64,000 nucleotides of DNA, from the NCBI RefSeq assembly GCF_019468565.1, contig NZ_CP080521.1, positions 62,001-126,000 on the forward strand, in the 5' to 3' direction. The translations under genes were made by a program, and so were the position numbers. This stretch comes from Pseudonocardia sp. DSM 110487. Its GTDB lineage: Bacteria > Actinomycetota > Actinomycetes > Mycobacteriales > Pseudonocardiaceae. Below the pieces are notes generated by a model. The model ran no database searches, was not told the DNA's origin, and worked only from the letters and a program-made list of their open reading frames with translations. Position 1 is the first letter of the stretch. Every line of letters starts with the position of its first letter. Shown piece after piece: positions 48,746 through 57,100 of the stretch.

Positions 48746-50035
48746 GTGATACCCGCACGCCGCCTCGGCACCGCGGCGCATCTCGCCGCGGGACTCGGGG
48801 TGCTCGGTGCGGCGGGCTACGCGTTCGTCGCGGTGGTCGGCCACGTGTTCCACGGCCCGGCCGACGCAGGCGCGCTCAACGCCCTCATCTCGCTGTACAT
48901 GCTCGTCAACATCATCGGGCCGGGGGTCTTCGCCGCGCTCGAGCAGGAGACGAGCCGCGCGGTCAGCGCCGCGGCGGCGCGCGGGGAGCCGTTGCGTCCG
49001 GTCGCCCGGCGCGCCGCGGTGCTCGCGCTCTGGTCGTTCGCCGGTCTCGTCGCGGTCGTTCTCGTGGCGTGGCCGCTCGTGCTGGGCCGGGTCCTCGAAT
49101 GGCGTCCGGGCCTGTTCGCCGCGCTGCTCGTCGCGATCGCCGGGTCGGGCGCCGTCTACTGGGCGCGCGGCCTGCTGGGCGGGCAGCAGCGCTTCACCGT
49201 GTACGCGCGCACGCTGTACGTCGAGGGTGCGGTCCGGCTGCTGCCCTGCCTCGCCCTGCTGGCGTTCGCGCTGGAGGAGCCCTCCGCTTTCGGATTCGCC
49301 TTCGCCGTCGGCTCCGCGGTGGCCGCGCTGAGCGTCTGGCCGGCGCTGAAGCTCCCGGCGACGGACGTCGTGACGAGCCCCGACGGCATGGGGCGTTCGC
49401 TGCTGTACCTCGCGGGGGCGATCGCGCTCAGCCAGCTGCTCGCCAACCTCGCCCCGGTCGTCGTGACCTACCGGTCGCCGGACGACCTCGTGGCCGCGGC
49501 CGTCTTCGGGTCGACGTTCGTGCTCGCCCGAGTGCCGCTGTTCCTGTTCGCGCCGGTGCAGGCAGTGCTACTGCCGCAGGTCACGCGCGCGGCGGCCATG
49601 GGGCGCCACGAGGAGCTGACCCGGCGCCTGTGGCAGGTGCTCGGCCTGGTGGCCGGCCTGGGCGTGCTGGGGGTGGCCGGCTGCGTGTGGCTCGGCCCGT
49701 GGGCCGCGGAGCAGTTGTTCAACACCGCGTACCGCCCGTCGGTGGGCACGCTCGCGCTGCTCGGCACAGCCACGCTGGTGATGATGCTGGCGCTCGTCGT
49801 GCAGCCGACGCTCGTGGCGCTCGCCCGTCAACGTACGGTCACGATCGGGTGGATTGCCGGATCCGTCGTGTTCCTCGTGGTACTGGTGGTTGGGTCGGAG
49901 CCGATCACCGCGGCCCTCGTGGCGCAGCTCGCCGGCCCGCTCGTGGTGCTCGCCGTCCTGCTGGTCGGAGTGCTGCGAGCGCTGCGCGTGCCACCAGCGG
50001 GCGTGGGTGCATCGCCCGCCACGGGGCGCCGGTAG
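48746..50035 (+). CDS. Polysaccharide/lipid-linked oligosaccharide flippase-like protein (Rv3630-like)
   Basis: The 429-residue protein has about twelve hydrophobic helices and the pattern of MOP-superfamily exporters (Wzx/MurJ-like), with RGLLGGQQRFTVYA and LARVPLFLFAPVQAVLLPQ conserved in actinobacterial members. Mycobacterial Rv3630 stands at the same place before a polyprenyl glycosyltransferase. It may flip polyprenyl-linked sugars. TACCGT at 48734-48739 lies 6 nt before the GTG, giving a likely leaderless promoter for the five-gene operon. Confidence 0.83.
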   Translation: MIPARRLGTAAHLAAGLGVLGAAGYAFVAVVGHVFHGPADAGALNALISLYMLVNIIGPGVFAALEQETSRAVSAAAARGEPLRPVARRAAVLALWSFAGLVAVVLVAWPLVLGRVLEWRPGLFAALLVAIAGSGAVYWARGLLGGQQRFTVYARTLYVEGAVRLLPCLALLAFALEEPSAFGFAFAVGSAVAALSVWPALKLPATDVVTSPDGMGRSLLYLAGAIALSQLLANLAPVVVTYRSPDDLVAAAVFGSTFVLARVPLFLFAPVQAVLLPQVTRAAAMGRHEELTRRLWQVLGLVAGLGVLGVAGCVWLGPWAAEQLFNTAYRPSVGTLALLGTATLVMMLALVVQPTLVALARQRTVTIGWIAGSVVFLVVLVVGSEPITAALVAQLAGPLVVLAVLLVGVLRALRVPPAGVGASPATGRR

Positions 50036-50047
50036 GTTGACGCGGCC

Positions 50048-50782
50048 ATGCCTGGACAGAACGACCCGGAGGAGAGCGGTGTGACCACCGTCGACGGCAG
50101 GCGCAACGAGGACGTCTGGGTCGTGATCCCGGTCTTCAACGAGGCGCCTGTCCTGGAATCCGTTGTCCGGCAGGTACTTGCGGTCTTCCCCAACGTCGTC
50201 TGCGTCGACGACGGCAGCCGTGACGGGTCGGCCGAGGCCGTGCTGCGCACGGGCGCCCACCTCGTGCGGCACCCGGTGAACCTCGGCCAGGGCGCCGCGT
50301 TGCAGACCGGTCTGACCTATGCACGCGTGCAGCCGGGCGCGCAGTACTTCGTCACCTACGACGCCGACGGCCAGCACCGGCTCGAGGACGCCGCCGCGAT
50401 GGTCGATGTTGCCCGTTCCGGGGTAGCCGACGTCGTGCTCGGGACCAGGTTCGCCGACCACGCCGACTCGGTGCCGGTGATCAAGCGGCTCGTGCTGCGT
50501 CTCGCGGTGCTGCTCAGCCCGGCGGGCCGCAAGCTGCGCCTCACCGACGCACACAACGGCTTGCGTGTACTCACCCGCCCAGTCGCGGACCAGCTGCAAA
50601 TCTCCATGAACGGCATGGCGCACGCCTCGGAGATCGTCTCGTACCTGGGACGCTCGAAGTGGCGGGTGCGGGAGATCCCGGTGTCGATCCGCTACACCGA
50701 GTACTCCCGCAGCAAGGGCCAGTCGCTGTTGAACGGGGTCAACATCCTCTTCGACCTGTCCGTCCGCCACCGAGGAGGCTGA
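50048..50782 (+). CDS. GT2 polyprenyl-phosphate glycosyltransferase (Rv3631/PpgS-like)
   Basis: The 244-residue GT-A enzyme has the start VWVVIPVFNEAPVLESVV, VDDGSRDGS, the metal-binding TYDADGQHRLED and GTRFAD, as in dolichol-phosphate-mannose-synthase-like proteins. Mycobacterial Rv3631 (PpgS) makes polyprenyl-phospho-N-acetylgalactosamine and works with the DUF2304 protein Rv3632; the same pair occurs here. The donor sugar in this organism is unproven. It follows the flippase gene after 12 bp. Confidence 0.9.
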   Translation: MPGQNDPEESGVTTVDGRRNEDVWVVIPVFNEAPVLESVVRQVLAVFPNVVCVDDGSRDGSAEAVLRTGAHLVRHPVNLGQGAALQTGLTYARVQPGAQYFVTYDADGQHRLEDAAAMVDVARSGVADVVLGTRFADHADSVPVIKRLVLRLAVLLSPAGRKLRLTDAHNGLRVLTRPVADQLQISMNGMAHASEIVSYLGRSKWRVREIPVSIRYTEYSRSKGQSLLNGVNILFDLSVRHRGG

Positions 50783-50788
50783 TCGGCC

Positions 50789-51211
50789 GTGCTCATCCAG
50801 TTCGTCCTCGTGCTCGCGGTCTTGACGATCATGTACGTCTTCGTCCGCAGCTCCCACGCCGTCTACGTGCAGGCGAGCAAGCGAATCGCGCTCGTGCTGT
50901 TCGCGCTGGCGAACGTCTACGCCGTGATGCGGCCAGACGACCTCACCGCGATCGCCAAGCTTCTCGGCGTCGGCCGCGGCACCGACCTCGTGGTGTACGC
51001 GCTGGTCGTGGCGTTCATGGCCGGCATGTTCAGCATGTACCAGCGGTTCCGGGTGGTCGACCGTCGCTACACGGAGCTGGCCCGCACCGTGGCCATCCGC
51101 GAGGCGGAGCTCATCAACAAGGAACGGGGCCTCCACTCGGCCCAGGTCGTCAGCGTCGCGACCGGCGACGGCGACCGGGCACCGGTGGTGAGCGAGGAAA
51201 CCGTCCGGTGA
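50789..51211 (+). CDS. DUF2304 membrane protein (Rv3632-like)
   Basis: The 140-residue protein has three membrane helices and a charged C-terminal helix (RFRVVDRRYTELARTVAIRE), the DUF2304 layout. In mycobacteria the equivalent Rv3632 enhances the neighbouring polyprenyl-phosphate glycosyltransferase, so it likely recruits the enzyme at 50048-50782 to the membrane. The GTG is 6 nt after that gene. The next glycosyltransferase starts inside its stop (GTGA). Confidence 0.88.
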   Translation: MLIQFVLVLAVLTIMYVFVRSSHAVYVQASKRIALVLFALANVYAVMRPDDLTAIAKLLGVGRGTDLVVYALVVAFMAGMFSMYQRFRVVDRRYTELARTVAIREAELINKERGLHSAQVVSVATGDGDRAPVVSEETVR

Positions 51212-52104
51212 CGACCGTTGACGTCATGCTGCCCCACTACGGGCGGCTCGACCTCGTGCAGGCCACCATCCGCAGCGTGCTCGCCCAGGACGACCCGAAC
51301 TGGCGGCTCACGATCCTCGACGACACCGGCGAGTCCGCCGACGACGCGCTCGCCGACTGGTGCGCGGGCCTCGACGACAAGCGTGTGCAGTACCGGCTCA
51401 ACCCGCGCAACCTGGGCATCAACCGCAACTTCCAGCAGTGCGTCGACCTGGTCGAGCACGACCTCGCCGTCCTCGTCGGCAACGACGACCTCATGCTCCC
51501 CGGCTACATCGGCACCGTGCGACGCGCGCACGCGGCGCACCCGGAGGCCGCGATCATCCAGCCCGGCGTCGAGGTGGTGGACGCCGACGGCGCGCCAGCG
51601 CGCTCGCTGGTGGACCTGGGCAAGCGCTGGGTGTACGCCCCCAGGGTCACGGAGGCCACCGTATTCGCCGGGCAGGAGCTCGCGGTGAGCCTGCTGCGGG
51701 GCAACTGGCTGTACTTCCCGTCGATCTGCTGGCGATCCGAGCCGCTGCGGCGCACCGGGTTCCGCGAGGGCGTCGACGTGGTCCAGGACCTCGCCCTGGT
51801 ACTCGACCTCGTGCTCGACGGCGAGTCGCTACTCGTCGAGCCCACCACCTGCTTCCAGTACCGGCGTCACGATGCGTCGGTGTCGTCGGCGCACGCCGCC
51901 GACGGCAGGCGCTTCACCGAGGAGCGCAGGTTCTTCCTGGAGACGGCCGACCGCATGACCGCGCGGGGCTGGCCGCGGGCCGCGCGCGCCGCCCGCCGCC
52001 ACCTGTCGTCGCGGATCAACGCCTTGACCCGGCTGCCGGCCGCGGCCCGGCACGGTGGACTCGGCGGCGTCCGCGCACTGGCCCGCCACGCTTTCGGCGC
52101 GTAA
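51208..52104 (+). CDS. GT2-family glycosyltransferase
   Basis: The 298-residue GT-A protein starts TTVDVMLPHYGRLDLVQATI and has ILDDTGESADD and the likely metal-binding NDD in LAVLVGNDDLMLPG. GNWLYFPSICWR forms the acceptor-site loop. It is probably a cytoplasmic enzyme adding a sugar to a lipid-linked or glycan acceptor; the specificity cannot be read. Overlap with the DUF2304 gene and the adjacent GT-C gene place it in the same pathway. Confidence 0.88.
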   Translation: MTTVDVMLPHYGRLDLVQATIRSVLAQDDPNWRLTILDDTGESADDALADWCAGLDDKRVQYRLNPRNLGINRNFQQCVDLVEHDLAVLVGNDDLMLPGYIGTVRRAHAAHPEAAIIQPGVEVVDADGAPARSLVDLGKRWVYAPRVTEATVFAGQELAVSLLRGNWLYFPSICWRSEPLRRTGFREGVDVVQDLALVLDLVLDGESLLVEPTTCFQYRRHDASVSSAHAADGRRFTEERRFFLETADRMTARGWPRAARAARRHLSSRINALTRLPAAARHGGLGGVRALARHAFGA

Positions 52105-52106
52105 CC

Positions 52107-53807
52107 GTGGCCCATCGAGGGCCCCTGGTCGTGGCCAGGGGCGTGGACGGAGCGCCCGACGATCTCGCGGCGGCCGCGTGGTGGGTGCGGGCGGTCGTCG
52201 CCGTGGGGGTGCCGACGGCCGCGTTCGGTGCCCACGCCCTGCTCTACGGCCGCTGGATCGTCGACGACGCCGGGATCACGTTCGCCTACGCCCGCTCGAT
52301 CGCCACCGGCGCGGGGCCGGTCCTGCAGCCAGGGGCCGAGCCGGTCGAGGGCTTCTCGAACCCGGCGTGGCTCGGGCTGCTGGTGCTGGGCCGCTGGGCC
52401 GGGTTGTTCGACCGGGGCACCTGGTTCGGGATGCCCGACTACGTGGCGTTCCCGAAGCTGCTGGCGCTGGTGCTCGTCGCGGGCGTGTTCGCCTGCTGCT
52501 ACGCCGTGGCGATCGCCATGACCCGCAGGCCCGCGTTGGTCACGGTCGTCGCGGGCCTGGTGACCGCGGTCGTGCCGTCCTTCGTGATCTGGACGATGTC
52601 CGGCCTGGAGAACGCGCTGCTGGCGCTCGCCGCTACGGGAACGGCGGCGGTGCTGGTCCGGGCCGTCGTGGCCGGCCGGTTGCTCGAACCCTCCACGGCC
52701 GTCTGGTGCGGCCTGCTCGCAGCGGTGGCGGCGCTCACCCGCCCGGACGGCCTCGTGTACGCCGGAGCCTTCCCACTCGCGGTGCTCCTGCTGCTTCGCC
52801 GGGCCGACCTGGCCCGCGCCGCGCGGGCCACAGCGCTGAACCTGCTCGTCTTCGCCGTGCCGGTGGGGGCCTACCTGGCGTGGCGGATCGCGGTGTTCGG
52901 GGAGTACCTGCCGAATACCGCGATCGCCAAGTCGCAGGGCCTCCCCGGACTCGCAGCGGCTACCCGGCCCGGCGAGCTGGTGACCTACATCGGGTGGCCT
53001 GCCGCGCTCCTGGCGGTCGGGGCCGTCGGGGCCGTCCTGGCGCGACCGGGCATCCGGCGCCGGGCACTCGTGGTCCTGCTCGTGCCGCTCGCGCTCGCGG
53101 TAATGGCATTCGGTGTGCTGGCGCCGGATTGGATGGGACAGCTCCGATTCGCCACACCGGTATGGCCACTGGCTGCGCTCGCCGGGGTAGTGGCCGCAGT
53201 TGTGGTCGCTCCGCAGTTCGTCGCACGGGCCCGCATCGCGGTGGTGGTACTCGCGATGATCGCGGCCGCGGTTTCCGGGCTCGCATTCGTCGACGGACTG
53301 CGCGCATTCCGCGCCGCACCGACCGCGCCGCTGTGCCTCGTCGCGCAGAACACGGGGTGGACGATCAATTCCTATGCGGAGATCGTCGACGTCCCCGATC
53401 CGGTGCTCGCCGCTCCCGACATCGGCGGCGCCGCACTCGTCAGTAATCTGCGGGTGGTCGATATCGTCGGTCTCGCCGACCGTCGGATCGCGCAATTCTG
53501 GGCGGTCGGCGACATCGCCGGGCTGCGTACTCATCTCCTTCGCGATGTGCGGCCCACCTTCCTCACTCTCAACCCCGATTGGGCGCGGCTGACCGGGCTC
53601 GCCGTCGACCCTCGATTGGTCGCGGGTTATGACAAGATTGCGACGAGTCCCGCGGGTGTCACCGACTGGGTGAGGCGCGACGCGCTCGGGCCCGGAGATC
53701 TCGACGCGCTCCGGATCCGGGCCGCCGAAGCGGTGGTCGTTGACGAGAACGCCCGTCGGTCGCCGCGGGCGTCCTGTGGCGACGTGCTCGTTCCGGCGGC
53801 GGGCTGA
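52107..53807 (+). CDS. GT-C-type membrane glycosyltransferase (AftB-like layout)
   Basis: The 566-residue polytopic protein has the GT-C aspartate pair in WIVDDAGITFAYARSI on the first external loop. PVEGFSNPAW, WTMSGLENALLAL, LTRPDGLVYAG and YLPNTAIAKS follow, a series also seen in AftB-like arabinosyl- or mannosyltransferases using polyprenyl-phospho-sugars. A soluble domain of roughly 150 residues ends the protein. Codon use becomes clearly less GC-biased from about 53080 onward. The acceptor is unknown. GTG 52107 follows the previous stop by 2 bp. Confidence 0.85.
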   Translation: MAHRGPLVVARGVDGAPDDLAAAAWWVRAVVAVGVPTAAFGAHALLYGRWIVDDAGITFAYARSIATGAGPVLQPGAEPVEGFSNPAWLGLLVLGRWAGLFDRGTWFGMPDYVAFPKLLALVLVAGVFACCYAVAIAMTRRPALVTVVAGLVTAVVPSFVIWTMSGLENALLALAATGTAAVLVRAVVAGRLLEPSTAVWCGLLAAVAALTRPDGLVYAGAFPLAVLLLLRRADLARAARATALNLLVFAVPVGAYLAWRIAVFGEYLPNTAIAKSQGLPGLAAATRPGELVTYIGWPAALLAVGAVGAVLARPGIRRRALVVLLVPLALAVMAFGVLAPDWMGQLRFATPVWPLAALAGVVAAVVVAPQFVARARIAVVVLAMIAAAVSGLAFVDGLRAFRAAPTAPLCLVAQNTGWTINSYAEIVDVPDPVLAAPDIGGAALVSNLRVVDIVGLADRRIAQFWAVGDIAGLRTHLLRDVRPTFLTLNPDWARLTGLAVDPRLVAGYDKIATSPAGVTDWVRRDALGPGDLDALRIRAAEAVVVDENARRSPRASCGDVLVPAAG

Positions 53808-54141
53808 GGCGTCGCCTCCGGCGCGGTCGACATCGACATACCTCGAGTCATGGTCGGGTGATGGGGGTCACAACAAGTCGGTTTGGTCGCCTCCTGCCCG
53901 TCTGCTAATCTTCGGCCAGACCTTGATCTTGGGATCGAGGTCGTCACCCGGATCCATTGGACGCTGACGTTGCGCGTCGGATGTGGCCGGATGGCGAGTT
54001 GCTGGATGCGAGTGCTCTTACCCGTCCAGTGATGGTCGCTTGCCTCAGGCGCGACCTGGTATTGCTCGTGCTTCCTGCACGTCTTCTGCCTGTTCCCATT
54101 CGGTTCCGACCGCCGACTTCCTTCTCGAGGAGCAACCCGTC
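53808..54141 (+). other. Noncoding leader region of the giant toxin-like gene
   Basis: This 334-bp stretch has no credible gene. It holds a good promoter match at 53883-53911 and a probable leader of about 220 nt ending in GAGGAG at 54127-54132, 9 nt before the ATG. Its base composition is visibly less GC-rich than the flanking operons. I see no strong hairpin or riboswitch-like core, but a leader of this length could carry regulation. Confidence 0.5.
53883..53911 (+). promoter_or_regulatory. Promoter candidate for the giant gene
   Basis: TTGGTC (53883-53888) and TAATCT (53906-53911) are separated by 17 bp, the best sigma-A-like match in the gap. Transcription would start near 53918 and give a 5' leader of about 224 nt before the ATG at 54142. 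Confidence 0.5.
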
Positions 54142-57100
54142 ATGTTCGCGCGCCCGGTACGCAACGGTGAGGCCGCCAGCCTCGCCGTGCGTCCCGACGC
54201 GTGTGTCGTGCGGCTGCGGACCTCGCCGGTGGAGCGCCTCGCACTGGTCCTGCGCACGATCCTGGGTGTCGCCTTCGGTTTCGCGGTGCTGTGGGTCGGG
54301 GGCGTCTTCCTCTCCTCCACGGCGACCACCGCAGCCGCCGTTCCGGTTCAGACCGTTTCGTACGGGGCCGTGAAGGGCGGCAAGGATCGGGCCGCGGGAG
54401 GCCGCGCGCCCGGTTCTTCGCTTCTCCTGCTGGCTGCCTCTGATGACGGCGGCGACTCGGATGGCGGCGACTCGGACAAGAGCGACTCGGACAAGAGCGA
54501 CTCGGACGAGAAGAACTCCGACGAGAAGACGGACTCCGACGAGAAGTCGGATGAGAAGAAGTCCGACGAAAAGGACTCGGACGAGAACGACTCCACGAAG
54601 AAGGAGTCGGTCAAGAAGGACTCCGCGGAGGAGGACTCCGAAGAGAAGAAGTCGGAGAAGAAGGAGTCGGACGAGAACGAGTCCGGCAAGGAACGCTCCG
54701 ACGACAGCTCGTCCGCCAACGGCGACTCGGAGAACGGCGAATCGGAGAACGGCGAATCGGAGCAGCGCGACTCGAACGGCGAGAAGGCCGAGCCCGCCGA
54801 GTCGCGCGGCGAGGACTCCGATGAGGAGAAGCCCGCGGTCGAGAAGCGCGACGATTCCGACGAGGACCGCGAGTCCGACGTGCCGGCTTCCGACGTCGCC
54901 GCGGACAATGAGGAATCGGAGACCGACGAGCCCACCCGGTCGCAGCCCGCGTCGAGCGACTCCGCGGCGGACCAGGACGCCGACGCCGATGACGAGCGGG
55001 GTTCGGCGCCCGCTGCCACGGACGAGTCGGACGACGCGTCGATCGACTCCGACGGCACGGTCGACGGTGCCACCGACGAGGGCGATGACGTCTCGCGCGG
55101 CGAAGGGGCCGACCGCGACCGCGAGGATTATGACAAGATCAGTGAGGAGCAGCCTTCCTCCGACTCGCAGGAATCTCGCGACGATGCCGACTCCGAGGCC
55201 GCCGATTCGGACGCCGCTGACCGTGCGGCCGGCGACGCCGACGGTGCTGACCTGGCCGAATCGACCGCCGACCTCGCCGAGGGCATCAGCGACGACGCCA
55301 CCGAGCGCGTCCAGGACCTGGTCGAGGAGCCGACCCTCGAGGACTCCTCAGCCCGCGACGAGGACATGGACGGCCGGGACGGCGACTCCACGGACAGCGA
55401 CGCCGAGGAGGGCTCCGATGAGTCCGGCTCGGACACCGCCGGCGTGCTCGCCGCGAACGTCACCGATCTGGTCGGTGAGGCCATCGACGAGGCGGCCGGC
55501 GCGGACCACGCCGACTCCGACTCCGACGAGACACGTTCCGATGCCGAGGAGGCAGCGTGGGAGCAGGTGCTCACGGAAGCAGCCGATGCGCCCGACGCCG
55601 GCGAGGAACAGGACATCCAGCAGGCGCGGCTGCGTGCCGGCGAGCCCGCTGACCCGCGCGGCCCACCGGCCGAGACCGTCGCGCTCCTCAGTTCCGACGA
55701 GGACGACGCGGACGAGTCCCGCAAGTCCGACGAGGACGACGACCGCGATGACGATGAAGACCAGGACTACGACGACTCTCCGGAGCTGACCGAGCGGGTG
55801 CTCGAGGACCGGATCGAGGTCGACAACAGCAAGGAAGAGCTGGAGCGGGACAAGGCGAAGGTCGCCTCGGGTGAGGCGTCCCAGGCCGACTACGACCGGA
55901 AGGCCGCCGAGCACGCGGAGCGGGAGCGCGAGTCCGTCGAGCGCCGGGACGAGCTGTCGCCGGACCGCGTGGAGCTGGTCGACGAGGTCGTCGACGGGCA
56001 CCGCGAGCTGAGCAAGCGCGAGAAGGAGTTGGCGGCCGAGAAAGAGCAGGTCGCCTCCGGCGCGGCCGACCGCGACACGCACGAGAAGAACGTCGCCGAC
56101 TACGAGATGCGTCGCGACGACGTCTACGAGTCCACCGACGAGCTGATGGACGCCACCGACCGCGAGGTGCGGACGGTGTCGGAGGACGACCTCGACGGTG
56201 AGGGCGCGACCGCCGGATGTGACGCGGACGGGTCCTTCGTCGGCTGCGGCTCGGCGAGCGAGTCCGCCGATGGTGAGCGCGACTCAGAGCGGAAGCTGTG
56301 CCTGTCCGGGGTGTCGAACTGCGGGGCGTCGTCGGAGTCGGGCGGCTCGAAGGCCGACGCGTCGTGTGACGACACCGGCTGCGGGAGCAGCGCGTCGAGC
56401 CGCGGCGCCGACGGCACGGAGACGCGGTCGTCCGCGCGGTGCGACGGCGCTGCCGGGGACTGCGGGCAGTCGAGCACGGCCGACCGACAGGGCGCGAGCG
56501 CGGAATGCGAGTCGGGCAGCGGGACCTGTCGCAGCGAGTCGAGCGGCTCCGGTCGCGGCAGTGACGAGTCGGGTGGCGATCGGGACACCGTGCGCCTCGC
56601 CTCCGCCGACGAGTCCGTTGAGACACGGGTCGCCGGAAGCGGCTCGGCGCGGTGCGAGTCGGCCACCGGGTGCGGCACGTCCAGCCGGGTCGGGGTGAGC
56701 GAGGACGGCGACGTCGTCGCCGACGCCGAGACCGGGTGCGACGCCGGGTGCACCGGGTCCGCCGGCACGCGCACCGACGCTTCCGCCGTCACCGCGAGCA
56801 CGCGCCAGTCCACCACGACCGGGAGCGCCGACTGCTCCGTGAACGGCGCCTCCTGCTCGGCCCGCAGCGGCTCGCAGGCCGACGGCGAGGACGGCGACCT
56901 GTCGGCCTCGAGCACGGCCGGCGGCAGTGTCGAGTGCGACACCGCGTGCACCGGGAGCGCGACGGGCACCACGAACGGGAAGACCACCGGTAGCCCGGCG
57001 GTCGCCGGCGCGGCGGCGCCCGTGCGGGAGACCAGCGGAACGTCGTCCTGCACGGCCTCCGCAGGCGAGTGCTCGGCGGAGTCAGCCTCCGAGGTCGGGG

